A stretch of DNA of 64,000 nucleotides. Origin: Zwartia panacis. Its GTDB lineage: Bacteria > Pseudomonadota > Gammaproteobacteria > Burkholderiales > Burkholderiaceae_B. Positions 18,002 to 29,879 of the stretch are shown here, in pieces. The stretch lies in contig NZ_JAUHHF010000002.1 of NCBI RefSeq assembly GCF_030410395.1, forward strand, positions 409,616-473,615. Reading direction: 5' to 3'. The notes under the pieces are model-generated. The model worked only from the letters and a program-made list of their open reading frames with translations, did no database searches and had not been told where the DNA came from. The position numbers and the translations under genes were made by a program. How positions within the stretch are numbered: the stretch's first letter is position 1; each line of letters starts with the position of its first letter.

Positions 18002-19141
18002 TCAAGACTCGTTTCCAGGGATGTAGTGACTGATACTCATCAGGATCCCGCAAGCAATACCGATCGTCAGCAATGCCGTTCCACCATAACTCAGCAGCGG
18101 CAGTGGCACCCCGACAACAGGCAAGATACCCGTTACCATGCCAATGTTGACGAACACATATACGAATAACACCATGGTCAGTGCGCCAGCCAATAATCGA
18201 CTCGCGTGAGTCGGTGCGCGAATAGCGATGGCAAGACCTCTGAAGACTAACAACAAGTACAAAATCAATAGCGTGACGCCGCCATAGAGGCCAAACTCCT
18301 CGGCGAACACCGCAAAAATAAAATCGGTTGTACGCTCCGGAATAAAGTCCAGATGCGTCTGCGTACCACTCATATATCCCTTTCCGTACACGCCCCCTGA
18401 TCCTACCGCGATCGTTGACTGAATCGTATGGAAACCCTTGCCCAATGGATCATTGTTCGGATCAAGCAAGGTACACACACGATGTTTCTGATAATCGTGC
18501 AGGACGACCCAGTCAGTCCCCTCCTTGCAAAGGTCTTCCTGATAGGCAATGATGCCGCCGATACCGACGATTGCGGCAATCAAGATTGGAATGAGCAGTT
18601 TGAAGGACAGGCCGGCGAAGTAAATCACACAGAAACCGGCTCCAAATACCAATAGTGCCGTACCCAGGTCTGGCTGTTTGACGATCAACATAAACGGAAC
18701 GACAAGCAGTGCGCCCGCAACAAAAAAATCGTAAAACTTCAACGTACTTTCACGCTTGTGAAAGTACCAAGCCAGCATTAGAGGGACTGCGATCTTGAGC
18801 ATTTCAGAGGGCTGGATCCGAATGAAACCCAGATTTAACCAACGGGTCGCACCCTTGCTCGTGGAGCCGAAAAACTCGACGCCCAACAACAGCACCACAC
18901 CCAATACATAAAAAGGGACGGCTAATTTCAAAATATAGGGAAAGGGCACCATAGCCACTACCCACATCACGCCCAAGCCGATCAACAAGTTGCGCAAGTG
19001 ATCTGCATAACGCCAGTCTGTTCCGCCCACAGCAGAGTGCATCACCAACAAGCCAGTCGCCCCCAAAAGCAACAAGACGATCATCAGGGGCCAGTCAAAA
19101 GCAGTCACACTGCGCAGAAAAATTTTGAAGAGCAGTTTCAT
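18002..19141 (-). CDS. rodA: Rod-shape determining peptidoglycan polymerase RodA
   Basis: SEDS-family glycosyltransferase that extends peptidoglycan in the elongasome with PBP2. 379 residues and about ten membrane helices. Typical text: STSKGATRWLNLGFIRIQPSE, KQPDLGTALL, and PLPLLSYGGTALLTIGIACGI. The ATG at 19141 overlaps the mrdA stop by 4 bp. It is the last gene of mreBCD-mrdA-rodA and ends 31 bp from the convergent mutY. Confidence 0.96.
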   Translation of the reverse strand: MKLLFKIFLRSVTAFDWPLMIVLLLLGATGLLVMHSAVGGTDWRYADHLRNLLIGLGVMWVVAMVPFPYILKLAVPFYVLGVVLLLGVEFFGSTSKGATRWLNLGFIRIQPSEMLKIAVPLMLAWYFHKRESTLKFYDFFVAGALLVVPFMLIVKQPDLGTALLVFGAGFCVIYFAGLSFKLLIPILIAAIVGIGGIIAYQEDLCKEGTDWVVLHDYQKHRVCTLLDPNNDPLGKGFHTIQSTIAVGSGGVYGKGYMSGTQTHLDFIPERTTDFIFAVFAEEFGLYGGVTLLILYLLLVFRGLAIAIRAPTHASRLLAGALTMVLFVYVFVNIGMVTGILPVVGVPLPLLSYGGTALLTIGIACGILMSISHYIPGNES

Positions 19142-21006
19142 TTCGCCGCTGCGCCTCCCTTAGGATTGCGCAGTAACCACTCATCGAAAACTTTGCGTGC
19201 AATCGGTGCGGCAACGCTGCCACCCCAGCCTGCATTTTCGACCAAGACCGCAATCGCGATCTTGGGATCCTTCACGGGCGCGAAAGCCATGAACAACGCA
19301 TGATCACGCAAGCGTTCATCAATCGCATTACTTTGATACTTACCACCCTTCAAACTGTAAACTTGCGCGGTTCCTGTTTTACCAGCAGTCTGATAAGGCG
19401 CCCCCACAAAGGCTTGACGGGCGGTACCCGTAACAGTCACATCAGCCAGGGCGCGCTTGACGGCCTGAATATTTTCAGACTTGAGTGGAATGCGGTGTGA
19501 AGCCTCGGCCACGTTCAGCCGTTCCTCACCAGAGGTTGGATTTTTAATCGCACGCACCAAGTGAGGGCGCATGTATGTCCCGTCGTTCGCCAACACCGCA
19601 GTCGCCTGGGCAAGTTGCATCAAGGTGAAGGCGTTATAACCTTGTCCCACGGCCACAGAAATTGTCTCGCCTGCATACCAGCGTTGTTGCTCTCGCTTTT
19701 TATACGCGTTACGTTTCCACTCCGTCGAAGGCAGCACACCCTTTCGTTCACCCTCAATATCGATGCCAGTGATCTGGCCAAACCCAAAAGGTTTCATGAA
19801 ATCATGCAGCGCATTGACACCAATTTCAGGCGCAAGCGAATAAAAATAAGTATCCGAGGAAACCACCAACGCCTGGTGCATATCAATCGAACCAAAATAT
19901 GCCGAACCCGCATTTCGGAAACGTTGCCCGCCAAACTCAAAATAGCCAGGATCATTGATCCGATCCGTGGCACGCCGTTTGTTCAGTTCAAGCGCCGCCA
20001 GCGCGACGAAAGGTTTGTATGTGGAGCCTATCGGATAGGTCCCGTAGACAGGACGGTTGATCAGCGGATGGTCAGGTGATTCGTTCAGACGACGCCAACT
20101 TTCCACATCGATCCCGTCAATAAACAAATTGGGATCGTAGGAGGGTTGTGAAACAAACGCTAAAACATCACCCGTCGCAGGCTCGATCGCGACTAAAGCA
20201 CCTCGATAATCTTTGAAGGCCTCTTCAGCGATACGCTGCAGCTCGAGGTCCAGCGACAACACGAGATTGGAACCAGGTATGGGATCCAACTTACGCAAGC
20301 GTCGAACAGGTTTTCCGCGAGCCGTGACCTCAACTTCCTCGAATCCAGTCTTACCGTGTAAAACTGACTCATACGTTTTTTCGATGCCTTTTTTGCCGAT
20401 GATGTCCGTGCCGCGGTAGTTACCAAGTTCGCCCTGATCTTCAAGCATGGCGACATCAGACTCTGCAATCCGACCGACATACCCGACAACATGACCTGCG
20501 ACTTTACCTTGAGGATATTCACGCACCCAACGTGCGCGGAGCTCGACACCGGGAAAGCGCAGAGAATGCGCGGAAAACCAGGCGGCTTCGGTCTCGTTGA
20601 GGTTGTTGCGCAAAACGATGCTGGCATAACGCCCGGATTCATTGACTCTGCGCTTGAAACGACGTTGATCCGCGCTGCTGACATACACAATGGGGGTCAA
20701 TCGGCTCAGCATATCGTCAATATTGCCTGCGCGCCCGGGAACAACCTCGAGTGTGAAGCTTAGGTAATTACGCGCCAATACTTCACCGTTGCGATCCACA
20801 ATATCGCCACGGCGAGGTGGAATCGGCAACACGGCGATACGATTGTTTTCTGCGCGAGCAGCCAGGCTTTCATGCCGCTCCACTTGCAACACCCAGAAAC
20901 GCCAGCCCAGCAAACCGAAGCACGCAATTGCAAAAACGCCCGCAACGATCGCGCGCAACATGAAGCGTCGCTTTTGATGCTGGTCTGTTTGCTTGAAATC
21001 AAACAT
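19138..21006 (-). CDS. mrdA: Penicillin-binding protein 2 (peptidoglycan transpeptidase)
   Basis: Elongasome transpeptidase. 622 residues. N-terminal membrane anchor (about 18-38), pedestal domain, and C-terminal transpeptidase domain with the active-site motifs SxxK (STYK, S328/K331), SxD (SSD, 383-385) and KTG (543-545). ATG 21006 lies 12 bp after the mreD stop. Overlaps rodA by 4 bp, so PBP2 and RodA are made together. Confidence 0.97.
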   Translation of the reverse strand: MFDFKQTDQHQKRRFMLRAIVAGVFAIACFGLLGWRFWVLQVERHESLAARAENNRIAVLPIPPRRGDIVDRNGEVLARNYLSFTLEVVPGRAGNIDDMLSRLTPIVYVSSADQRRFKRRVNESGRYASIVLRNNLNETEAAWFSAHSLRFPGVELRARWVREYPQGKVAGHVVGYVGRIAESDVAMLEDQGELGNYRGTDIIGKKGIEKTYESVLHGKTGFEEVEVTARGKPVRRLRKLDPIPGSNLVLSLDLELQRIAEEAFKDYRGALVAIEPATGDVLAFVSQPSYDPNLFIDGIDVESWRRLNESPDHPLINRPVYGTYPIGSTYKPFVALAALELNKRRATDRINDPGYFEFGGQRFRNAGSAYFGSIDMHQALVVSSDTYFYSLAPEIGVNALHDFMKPFGFGQITGIDIEGERKGVLPSTEWKRNAYKKREQQRWYAGETISVAVGQGYNAFTLMQLAQATAVLANDGTYMRPHLVRAIKNPTSGEERLNVAEASHRIPLKSENIQAVKRALADVTVTGTARQAFVGAPYQTAGKTGTAQVYSLKGGKYQSNAIDERLRDHALFMAFAPVKDPKIAIAVLVENAGWGGSVAAPIARKVFDEWLLRNPKGGAAAK

Positions 21007-21018
21007 GTTCAGTCGGAC

Positions 21019-21543
21019 TCAAGCTGAACCGCCTTCGGCATCATCCAGACGATGCTGAGGCAGAAGGAGCAACCAACTTACCAATGGCCAGAGCGCCGCC
21101 GTCAAAAGCGCACTCAATAGCCAGGACCAACCTGGCCATGCACTGACCAAAAAAGCACCAATCAACACCATGACCAGTTTTGCGCCAACAAAAACCGGTA
21201 ACAAGTGGATGCCCTGCTGAACCAGATTGAAGCGCAAGACGCGACGCTGCATGGCCTGTGCACCATAAACCGTCAAGGTGAACATGAGTGCTTGCAAACC
21301 GAGCGGCCCGACATCATGAACATCGAGCGTCAGACCGAAAAAGAACGCGACCACCATCCCCACGTGGCGGGAATCCCGGAGTGACCAGAATGTAATCACT
21401 AGCAGCAACAAATCCGGTGCCGCATGCCAGACTCTCCAGGGCAACAGGGAAAGCACCCACACCAGAAGCATCGTCGCCCAAACATAGCCAGCACCCATCG
21501 TGGCCTCGACGGACTCGGGGCCGACGGCGTGAGCCATTGGCAT
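21019..21543 (-). CDS. mreD: Rod shape-determining protein MreD
   Basis: Inner-membrane component of the rod complex. 174 residues from ATG 21543, with about five to six hydrophobic helices and the family text LTLDVHDVGPLGLQALMFTL. The frame is open to a TTG at 21582 inside mreC, but that start has its GGAG only 1 bp away; the ATG lies 10 bp after the mreC stop. Another in-frame ATG is at 21537. Confidence 0.92.
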   Translation of the reverse strand: MPMAHAVGPESVEATMGAGYVWATMLLVWVLSLLPWRVWHAAPDLLLLVITFWSLRDSRHVGMVVAFFFGLTLDVHDVGPLGLQALMFTLTVYGAQAMQRRVLRFNLVQQGIHLLPVFVGAKLVMVLIGAFLVSAWPGWSWLLSALLTAALWPLVSWLLLLPQHRLDDAEGGSA

Positions 21544-21553
21544 GGGTGGTTTT

Positions 21554-22471
21554 TTACTTGGTCTTGTCTGTCGCACCTGCAAGCTCCGTCGATGATGTGG
21601 CAGCCGCTGTAGGCAAAGACGTCAAGCCATCGCCAACCGGTACTTGTAAGACCAGGAAATGCCGATAACGTTCCGGATGAGAAGCAGGTTTTGCCTCTGC
21701 GCGCGCAAAACCCGAGGCGGGGTTACGTTCGACATGGTCAATCTGGCCGACTGCGAGCCCTGCAGGAAACACACCGCCGACTCCGCTCGTCACCAGTTGA
21801 TCCCCTTCGCGTATGTCTGCGTCAGAGGAAAAGTAGCGAACCTCCACCTTGCCGGGTGAGCTCGAGCCAAAAGCAATCAGCCTCAGACCGTTACGTAACA
21901 CTTGCACTGGGATGGAAACAATCTCGTCTGTCAGCATCGCCGCCTCAGAGGTCATCGGCGTCACACGCGTGATCTGCCCGACGACTCCGCTTTCGTCGAT
22001 GACCGGCATGCCCTGAGCGATACCGGCTCGGCTTCCTTTGTTGAAAACAATCCGTCTGGTAAAGGCATTGACAGGCTCGTACAGAACCTCAACGACCACG
22101 GTGGGTCGGTCGACTGCCGTTTCAAGCACCCCCAATAATCGGCGGAGCTGGGTATTTTCAGCGGAGAGCAGTGCAGCGTTTGCGGATACCTGAGCCAGTG
22201 CGATCCTCTGGCGCTGAAGAGCTTCGTTTTCGGACTTAATCAGTGCTGCGGCGTTGATCCACTCGTTGAACATCGTCAACATGTCACGGGGAAACAAAAC
22301 CGCACGCTGAAAAGGATAAAGCGTTGTCGCGATTGCCTGGCGGACAGGATTTGTTTTGCTCCATGTCGCATCCGTGAAAAGCAGGACAATAGAGAACAAA
22401 ACCAAAAAGGTCAGGATGACTTCGGCGGCAGGGCCGCGCCGAAAAAGACGAAGGGTGACGTGTCGTTGCAT
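21554..22471 (-). CDS. mreC: Rod shape-determining protein MreC
   Basis: Bitopic periplasmic scaffold of the rod complex. 305 residues: short cytoplasmic end, one membrane helix (about 17-34), a coiled coil (about 65-110, IKSENEALQRQRIALAQVSA), then beta-barrel domains with NKGSRAGIAQGMPVIDESGVVG. A Thr/Ala/Ser-rich tail follows residue 275. ATG at 22471. Starts 46 bp after mreB. Confidence 0.95.
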   Translation of the reverse strand: MQRHVTLRLFRRGPAAEVILTFLVLFSIVLLFTDATWSKTNPVRQAIATTLYPFQRAVLFPRDMLTMFNEWINAAALIKSENEALQRQRIALAQVSANAALLSAENTQLRRLLGVLETAVDRPTVVVEVLYEPVNAFTRRIVFNKGSRAGIAQGMPVIDESGVVGQITRVTPMTSEAAMLTDEIVSIPVQVLRNGLRLIAFGSSSPGKVEVRYFSSDADIREGDQLVTSGVGGVFPAGLAVGQIDHVERNPASGFARAEAKPASHPERYRHFLVLQVPVGDGLTSLPTAAATSSTELAGATDKTK

Positions 22472-22517
22472 CTGAGCTCAGTACCAAGCCACCCGAACCT
22501 CAAAAAGGCCAGGCGGA

Positions 22518-23624
<1,107 letters not shown>

Positions 23625-23625
23625 T

Positions 23626-23631
23626 TATAAT
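23626..23631 (+). promoter_or_regulatory. Probable -10 box for gatCAB
   Basis: A perfect TATAAT lies 79 bp upstream of the gatC ATG in the 149-bp gap between mreB and gatC. No good -35 sits 17 bp upstream (GCGAAT), so strength is uncertain. The mreB promoter should lie in the same gap, read the other way. Confidence 0.4.
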
Positions 23632-23710
23632 TCAATAACAACGGCAAGATTTGCTCTCGTCAAGCCCGGGAAGTCACGGGCAGACTCCCTCATTGGATTA
23701 AACAAGTCTT

Positions 23711-24019
23711 ATGGCTCTCACAGACCAAGAAGTTGCCCGAATTGCACGCCTGGCAAGGCTCCATCTGACCCCGGAACAGCAGGATCAGGCTCAGACTGAC
23801 CTCAATAAAATCCTTGGCATCATCGAAACGCTCCAGTCCGTCGACACCACTGGTATAGAGCCTTTGGCACACCCCCTGGCCTCTGTGACCGATATCCATC
23901 TTCGCCTGCGGGAGGACGTTGTCACAGAAGTCTCGTCGACCGAAAGGCGCGAGGCACTGATGGCAAACGCCCCCGGCGCCTCCAAAGGCTTGTTCCTGGT
24001 TCCAAAGGTCATTGAATAA
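23711..24019 (+). CDS. gatC: Asp-tRNA(Asn)/Glu-tRNA(Gln) amidotransferase subunit C
   Basis: Small stabilising subunit of the GatCAB amidotransferase. 102 residues. Family text: [16 protein letters not shown] near the N terminus and the C-terminal [11 protein letters not shown]. First gene of gatCAB; 1 bp separates its stop from gatA. Confidence 0.96.
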   Translation: MALTDQEVARIARLARLHLTPEQQDQAQTDLNKILGIIETLQSVDTTGIEPLAHPLASVTDIHLRLREDVVTEVSSTERREALMANAPGASKGLFLVPKVIE

Positions 24020-24020
24020 G

Positions 24021-25553
24021 ATGTCTAACGCACTTAAGCTCCACCCCACCATCACATCCCTGAGTCAAGCACTGGCCAAGCGAGAGCTCAGTGCGACCGA
24101 ACTTGCCCAGGATTGCCTAAGACAAATTGAGGCAAAAGCGGAGCTGAACGCATTTGTCCATGTTGACGCGGACTTGACGCTGGCGCAAGCCCGCGAGGCG
24201 GATGCGATGCTGGCAGCAGGTCGCGGCAACATTCTGACTGGACTTCCTATCGCACACAAGGATGTCTTTGTGACGCAGGGCTGGCGCAGCACTGCTGGCA
24301 GTAACATGCTCAAGCATTACACCAGCCCGTTTGACGCAACCGTCGTCCATCAGCTTCGCGCCGCGGGTTGCGTCACCCTTGGCAAACTCAACTGCGACGA
24401 GTTCGCGATGGGTTCGGGAAATAAACATTCGGCCTTTGGACCCACGCACAACCCTTGGGACACGACCGCGGTTCCGGGCGGCTCTTCAGGTGCGTCGGCA
24501 GCCGCCGTGGCAGCCAAGCTTGTCATCGCGGCAACTGGCACTGATACAGGCGGCTCTGTCCGGCAGCCTGCCGCCTTGTGCGGAGTGAGCGGCATCAAAC
24601 CCACGTATGGCGCAGTATCGCGCTATGGAATGATCGCCTACGGCTCCAGTCTCGATCAAGCGGGACCGATCGCCGCAAGCGCCCTGGACCTCGTGGATTT
24701 GCTCGATGTCATGAGCGGCTTCGACAATAAAGACTCCACCAGTGCGGAACATTGCAAAGGCGTCCCCAACGCACCTGGGCGCATTCGTGCCGAATTCAAC
24801 AGCGCCACCGCGAACTTCAGCAGCGATATTGCTCAGCCTCTAAAGGGCTTGCGCATCGGCGTACCCAAAGAATTTTTTGGTGAGGGACTTTCCAGCGACG
24901 TCGCCCTTGCGATCGAAGCCGCCTTGAAGCAATTCGAAAAGCTTGGCGCGCAACGTGTGGATATTTCTTTGCCGCGAACCAACTTGTCCATCCCGGCTTA
25001 CTACGTCATTGCGCCGGCCGAAGCATCGAGCAACCTGTCCCGCTACGATGGCGTACGCTACGGGCACCGCAGCGACTCCTATTCGGATCTGGCCGACATG
25101 ACCGCACGCTCACGCGCCGAGGGATTCGGTGCGGAGGTCAAACGTCGCATCCTGATCGGGACGTATGTTCTCTCGCATGGTTACTACGACGCGTATTACC
25201 TGCAAGCCCAGCGTTTACGCCGCATGATCGTCGATGATTTTCAAGCAGCACTCACCCAGCACTGCGATGTCATCATGGGACCTGTGACACCAACTGTCGC
25301 ACAACCCATCCATCAAAATCAAAACGATCCAACCGCAGACTGGCTTGCTGACATTTACACGCTTGGACTTAATCTGGCGGGCTTGCCCGGCATGTCCGTC
25401 CCTTGCGGTTTTGGTAAAGGTGCCTCTGGCAAACCATTACCCATCGGGTTACAGATCATCGGCAACTATTTTGAAGAAGGGCGACTGCTCGCGGTTGCCC
25501 ACCAATATCAGCAAGTCACGGACTGGCATCAACGCGTTGCGGGGCAAGCATAA
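24021..25553 (+). CDS. gatA: Asp-tRNA(Asn)/Glu-tRNA(Gln) amidotransferase subunit A
   Basis: Amidase subunit that frees ammonia from glutamine for transfer to misacylated tRNA. 510 residues. The Ser-cisSer-Lys triad is seen as K80 ([10 protein letters not shown]), S155 ([12 protein letters not shown]) and S179 ([14 protein letters not shown]). ATG at 24021 is preferred over a TTG at 24012 that overlaps gatC. Shares one base with the gatB start (TAATG). Confidence 0.97.
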   Translation: MSNALKLHPTITSLSQALAKRELSATELAQDCLRQIEAKAELNAFVHVDADLTLAQAREADAMLAAGRGNILTGLPIAHKDVFVTQGWRSTAGSNMLKHYTSPFDATVVHQLRAAGCVTLGKLNCDEFAMGSGNKHSAFGPTHNPWDTTAVPGGSSGASAAAVAAKLVIAATGTDTGGSVRQPAALCGVSGIKPTYGAVSRYGMIAYGSSLDQAGPIAASALDLVDLLDVMSGFDNKDSTSAEHCKGVPNAPGRIRAEFNSATANFSSDIAQPLKGLRIGVPKEFFGEGLSSDVALAIEAALKQFEKLGAQRVDISLPRTNLSIPAYYVIAPAEASSNLSRYDGVRYGHRSDSYSDLADMTARSRAEGFGAEVKRRILIGTYVLSHGYYDAYYLQAQRLRRMIVDDFQAALTQHCDVIMGPVTPTVAQPIHQNQNDPTADWLADIYTLGLNLAGLPGMSVPCGFGKGASGKPLPIGLQIIGNYFEEGRLLAVAHQYQQVTDWHQRVAGQA

Positions 25554-27010
25554 TGGCATGGGAAATCGTGATCGGACTGGAAACACACACCCAGCTCTCG
25601 ACTCAAACCAAAATCTTTTCTGGCAGCTCCACGCGCTATGGCGCTCTGCCCAACACGCAAGCCAACGAAGTGGACTTGGCACTCCCCGGCTCACTTCCCG
25701 TGATGAACAAAGCCGCCGTGGATCGCGCCATCCGCTTCGGTCTGGCGGTGGGTGCCACCATCGCTCCACGGTCGATCTTCGCCCGCAAAAATTACTTTTA
25801 TCCTGATTCACCCAAAAACTATCAAATCAGTCAATTTGAAATCCCGGTTGTTCAAGGCGGATCAATCAGTTTTTTCATCGGTGACCAAGAGAAAACAGTC
25901 AATCTGACTCGCGCGCATCTCGAAGAAGACGCTGGCAAATCCATGCACGACGACTTTGTCGGTCCGCATGGTGAGGCCTCCTCCGGGATCGATCTCAACC
26001 GCGCGGGCACTCCCCTTCTGGAAATTGTCTCCGAACCTGAAATGCGATCGGCCGCCGAAGCAGTTGCCTACGCAAAAGCGCTTCACAGCCTCGTCATGTG
26101 GCTTGGCATTTGCGATGGCAACATGCAAGAAGGTTCATTCCGGGTCGACGCAAACGTTTCCGTTCGTCCTGTCGGACAAAAAGAATTCGGCACCCGTTGC
26201 GAAATCAAAAACGTCAACTCCTTCAGGTTTCTCGAGCGGGCGATTCAATACGAAGTCAGACGTCAGATCGAATTGATCGAAGACGGTGGCCGCGTGGTTC
26301 AGGAAACTCGCCTATACGATTCCGAACGCGATGAAACACGCAGCATGCGCAGCAAAGAAGACGCGCACGACTACCGTTACTTTCCAGACCCCGATCTGCC
26401 ACCACTCGTGATTGCCCATGACTGGATTGAATCCGTGCGTCAAACCATGCCTGAGTTGCCGGCGGCGTTACGCTCAAGGTTTGTTTCAGATTTCGGTTTG
26501 GCGCCCGTAGATGCCGCTCAACTGTCCAGCAGCCGCGAGCTCGCAGGTTATTTTGAAAGCGTGAATGCCGCACTACCTGCAGGTCAAGCCAAACTTGCCG
26601 CGAACTGGATCATGGGTGAAGTCTCCGCCACACTCAATCGTGAAGAAAAAGACATCACTCAATGCCCCGTATCGGCAGCTGCGCTCGGGGCACTTTTGAC
26701 ACGTATTATTGATGGCACCGTTTCCAACAAAATTGCCCGGGACGTTTTCGCCGCCATGTGGGCGGGCGAGCATGACGGCAATCCCGATGCCATTATTCAA
26801 GCGAAGGGGCTGACTCAAATCAGTGACACTGGAGCCATCGCAGCGATGGTGGATGCCGTGATCGCGGACAACCCTGCCATCGTGGCGGAATATCGTGCCG
26901 GCAAACAAAAAGCATTCAATTCGCTCGTCGGCCAGATTATGAAAGCGGCAAAGGGTAAAGCCAACCCTCAGCAGGTCAATGATCTACTGAAGGCCAAGCT
27001 GGAAGGTTAA
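25553..27010 (+). CDS. gatB: Asp-tRNA(Asn)/Glu-tRNA(Gln) amidotransferase subunit B
   Basis: tRNA-binding kinase-like subunit that activates the aminoacyl side chain and accepts ammonia. 485 residues. Signatures: [36 protein letters not shown], and [14 protein letters not shown]. The C-terminal YqeY-like tail domain (about 335-485) is complete. Whether the complex serves Asn-tRNA, Gln-tRNA or both depends on AsnRS/GlnRS genes outside this window. Confidence 0.97.
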   Translation: MAWEIVIGLETHTQLSTQTKIFSGSSTRYGALPNTQANEVDLALPGSLPVMNKAAVDRAIRFGLAVGATIAPRSIFARKNYFYPDSPKNYQISQFEIPVVQGGSISFFIGDQEKTVNLTRAHLEEDAGKSMHDDFVGPHGEASSGIDLNRAGTPLLEIVSEPEMRSAAEAVAYAKALHSLVMWLGICDGNMQEGSFRVDANVSVRPVGQKEFGTRCEIKNVNSFRFLERAIQYEVRRQIELIEDGGRVVQETRLYDSERDETRSMRSKEDAHDYRYFPDPDLPPLVIAHDWIESVRQTMPELPAALRSRFVSDFGLAPVDAAQLSSSRELAGYFESVNAALPAGQAKLAANWIMGEVSATLNREEKDITQCPVSAAALGALLTRIIDGTVSNKIARDVFAAMWAGEHDGNPDAIIQAKGLTQISDTGAIAAMVDAVIADNPAIVAEYRAGKQKAFNSLVGQIMKAAKGKANPQQVNDLLKAKLEG

Positions 27011-27041
27011 GTCAGGCGCCGTGGCGACATATGCCCTCACG

Positions 27042-27713
27042 TTAGATACCGTAACGCGCTCGATATGCGAGCACTGACTCACGGTATTGAGCAAACTCGG
27101 CATTGTGCTCAAGCAGCGCGAGAATATCCGTCAGAGACGCAATGCTGACCACGGGCAATCCATAACGCTGCTGGACTTCCTGAACCGCTGAATGAGGGGA
27201 TAGCGCGCCATCAGGCCCTGCGCGCTCCATCCGGTCCATTGCAATCAACACTGCACAGGGTTCTGCACCCGCGGCGCGAATGATTTCGACCGACTCTTTC
27301 ACCGAGGTACCGGCCGTGATCACATCATCGATGATGACAACCTTGCCCTTGAGAGGCGCGCCGACCAGGACCCCGCCCTCACCGTGATCCTTGGCCTCTT
27401 TGCGGTTGTAGGCGAAAGGCACGTCGCGGCCTGTTAATTCAGCATGGGAAGCGAGGGCGACCGAAGTCGCCGTCGCGAGCGGGATCCCCTTGTAAGCAGG
27501 CCCGAACAACATATCGAACGGCAACTTGGAATCTATCAGTGCCTGCGCATAAAATTGCGCAAGCTTGCCGACTGACGCACCCGTGTTAAAAAGACCCGCA
27601 TTGAAGAAATATGGGCTTGTTCGACCGGACTTTGTCACAAAACTACCAAAACGCAGTACACCCTCTTTCAAGGCAAACTGTACAAACTCACGACGATCAG
27701 TACCCTGCGCCAT
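27042..27713 (-). CDS. pyrE: Orotate phosphoribosyltransferase
   Basis: Converts orotate and PRPP to OMP in pyrimidine synthesis. 223 residues. PRPP-binding loop [16 protein letters not shown] near residue 125 and the flexible loop with [16 protein letters not shown] at 27713. Convergent with gatB (31-bp gap) and divergent from xthA (67-bp gap that must hold both promoters). Confidence 0.96.
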   Translation of the reverse strand: MAQGTDRREFVQFALKEGVLRFGSFVTKSGRTSPYFFNAGLFNTGASVGKLAQFYAQALIDSKLPFDMLFGPAYKGIPLATATSVALASHAELTGRDVPFAYNRKEAKDHGEGGVLVGAPLKGKVVIIDDVITAGTSVKESVEIIRAAGAEPCAVLIAMDRMERAGPDGALSPHSAVQEVQQRYGLPVVSIASLTDILALLEHNAEFAQYRESVLAYRARYGI

Positions 27714-27780
27714 ATTATTTCTCTCCGTTTCAACTTAATCCGTCATACCCGCCATTATCTCACCGACCAGGAGTCTCGCC

Positions 27781-28575
27781 TTGCTGCGCATCACCTCACT
27801 GAATCTGAACGGCATACGCTCGGCCTACAACAAGGGCCTGCTCGAATGGCTGAAATCACATCAGGCAGATATCCTATGTCTGCAGGAGCTCAAGGCACAC
27901 CTGACCGATATCCAGCATGATTATCAACATCCTCTAGACTATACCGGGCATTTCTGCGCAGCCGAAAAAAAAGGCTATAGCGGCGTTGGTATCTACTTGA
28001 GACAACAACCCGAGCGAGTGCTCACAGGCATCGGCTGCCCTGAATTTGATCAGGAAGGACGCGTGATCCGCGCGGACTGGCCGAATCTGACCGTGGTCAG
28101 CGCCTATCTCCCCTCTGGCTCAAGTGGTCCGGAGCGTCAAGAAGCAAAATTCCGTTTTCTAGATAAGTTTGGTCCCTGGCTGCAGGACCTGATGGATGAT
28201 CACAAAAAGACCAAACGCGAATATGTGATCTGTGCGGACTGGAATATCGCACACAAAGAAATCGATTTGAAAAACTGGAAATCCAATCAGAAAAACTCAG
28301 GCTTTACACCTGAGGAACGGGCATGGATGACTCACACAATTGACGAGATTGGTTTCATCGATGTGTTCAGAACACTCGATCCTCGTCCCGAACAATACAC
28401 TTGGTGGAGTAACCGTGGTCAAGCCTGGGCCAAGAACGTGGGCTGGCGTCTGGACTATCAGCTCGCAACGCCCGGGATCGCGGCCAAAGCGAAAGCAACC
28501 AGTATTTACAAAGAAGAGCGTTTTTCTGATCACGCGCCCTTCACAATTGATTACGACTTCAAACTCGGGGCGTGA
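27781..28575 (+). CDS. xthA: Exodeoxyribonuclease III (AP endonuclease)
   Basis: Mg-dependent 3'-5' exonuclease and abasic-site endonuclease for base excision repair. 264 residues. Motifs: LNLNGIRSAYNKGLLEWL, CLQELKAH (metal-binding Glu), VVSAYLPSG, CADWNIAHKEIDLKN, and ERFSDHAPFTIDYDF with the catalytic Asp-His. The start is TTG 27781, with AGGAG 8 bp upstream; this gives the typical exonuclease III N terminus. Confidence 0.95.
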   Translation: MLRITSLNLNGIRSAYNKGLLEWLKSHQADILCLQELKAHLTDIQHDYQHPLDYTGHFCAAEKKGYSGVGIYLRQQPERVLTGIGCPEFDQEGRVIRADWPNLTVVSAYLPSGSSGPERQEAKFRFLDKFGPWLQDLMDDHKKTKREYVICADWNIAHKEIDLKNWKSNQKNSGFTPEERAWMTHTIDEIGFIDVFRTLDPRPEQYTWWSNRGQAWAKNVGWRLDYQLATPGIAAKAKATSIYKEERFSDHAPFTIDYDFKLGA

Positions 28576-28592
28576 GCTCGACGGCCTCTGTT

Positions 28593-29879
28593 TCAAACAC
28601 CTGCGGCATCGATACGTTCAATATCCCGGCGCCTCCAGCGCAATAGCAACAGGCCTGGAAGCGCGATTGCAACCGTCATCAAAAAGAAGGAAGGCCAACC
28701 GGCAAACTCCACTAGCGGCGGGGTAAAAGGCCCCGCCAAGTAGGTCCGACCCACTGCAGACAACGCAGACAGCAACGCAAACTGTGTAGCAGAGAATTCC
28801 CGGTTGCAAAGCCCCATCAGCAACGCAACGAAAGCGGCCGTCCCCATTCCGCCACACAAATTTTCAAGCCCCACACCGGCAGCCATCAACCAGACACTAT
28901 GGGGTCCGACGGAAATCACCCAGAACCCAAGGTTGGACAAGGCCTGAAGCAAACCAAACAGCATCAACGAACGGTACAGACCTAACTTGGCCATCAACGC
29001 GCCGCCCGTCAACGCGCCCACGATGGTGGCGGTCAGGCCGAGCAACTTATTGACTGTTCCGACCTCTGTCGCCGTGTAACCGGCAGCACGTAACAAGAAA
29101 GTCGTTGATAGTGCGCCCGCAAAGGCATCTCCCAGCTTGTAGAGCACGATCAGTAGCAACACTGTGATGGCTTCAGGGCGACCGAAAAACTCTTTGAATG
29201 GTTCAAACACCGCACGCGATAGCGATCGAGGTGTCTGCGCAGGCAACTCCGGCTCTGGCGCCCAGAGGGTCGCAAGCGCGACGACCAACATCAGCGCCCC
29301 CATCAAGATGTAAGTATGCCCCCAGCCTAGCCATTGATCTGCCAAGATCAATGCCAACCCTCCCGAGGTGAGCATCGCCAACCTGTAGCCGAGCACAGAC
29401 AAGGCCGCCCCGGCACCTCTTTCTTCTTTGCGTAACACGTCGCTACGATAGGCATCAAAGGCAATATCCTGCGTCGCGGAACAAAAAGCCACTGCGACTG
29501 CCAACAATGCAAGCGGCAACAAACTCTGTCCGGGCGACATCAAACCCATCGCCATGATGCCGAGTGCGAGTAATAGCTGCATGACCAGCATCCAGCCTCG
29601 CCTGCGTCCCAAAAACGGGGGCACATAACGATCAATCAAGGGCGCCCATAAAAACTTGAGTGTGTAAGCCGTCCCGACAAGCGTCAGGAAGCCGATTTCC
29701 TGCAAAGAAACTTGTTCGATTGTGGCCCAGGCCTGTAAGGTTCCACCCGTTAACGCGAGGGGCAAGCCACTCGCGAAACCCAAGGCCAGCAAAGGGGCAA
29801 CCCGCCTGCTGGTATAGAGCTTTGACGCCGGAATCGTCTGCGGCTCCGCTTCTGGCAATGGGTTGCTCGTGGCGGTCAT
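28593..29879 (-). CDS. ampG: AmpG-family muropeptide MFS transporter
   Basis: Inner-membrane importer of anhydromuropeptides for wall recycling. 428 residues from ATG 29879, about 12 helices. Family text: LGFASGLPLALTGGTLQAW, LKFLWAPLIDRY, FCSATQDIAFDAYRSDVL. The ATG overlaps the metW stop by 4 bp (ATGA), so this wall-recycling gene is tied to the methionine operon metX-metW. No ampD, ampR or beta-lactamase gene is seen nearby. Confidence 0.93.
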   Translation of the reverse strand: MTATSNPLPEAEPQTIPASKLYTSRRVAPLLALGFASGLPLALTGGTLQAWATIEQVSLQEIGFLTLVGTAYTLKFLWAPLIDRYVPPFLGRRRGWMLVMQLLLALGIMAMGLMSPGQSLLPLALLAVAVAFCSATQDIAFDAYRSDVLRKEERGAGAALSVLGYRLAMLTSGGLALILADQWLGWGHTYILMGALMLVVALATLWAPEPELPAQTPRSLSRAVFEPFKEFFGRPEAITVLLLIVLYKLGDAFAGALSTTFLLRAAGYTATEVGTVNKLLGLTATIVGALTGGALMAKLGLYRSLMLFGLLQALSNLGFWVISVGPHSVWLMAAGVGLENLCGGMGTAAFVALLMGLCNREFSATQFALLSALSAVGRTYLAGPFTPPLVEFAGWPSFFLMTVAIALPGLLLLRWRRRDIERIDAAGV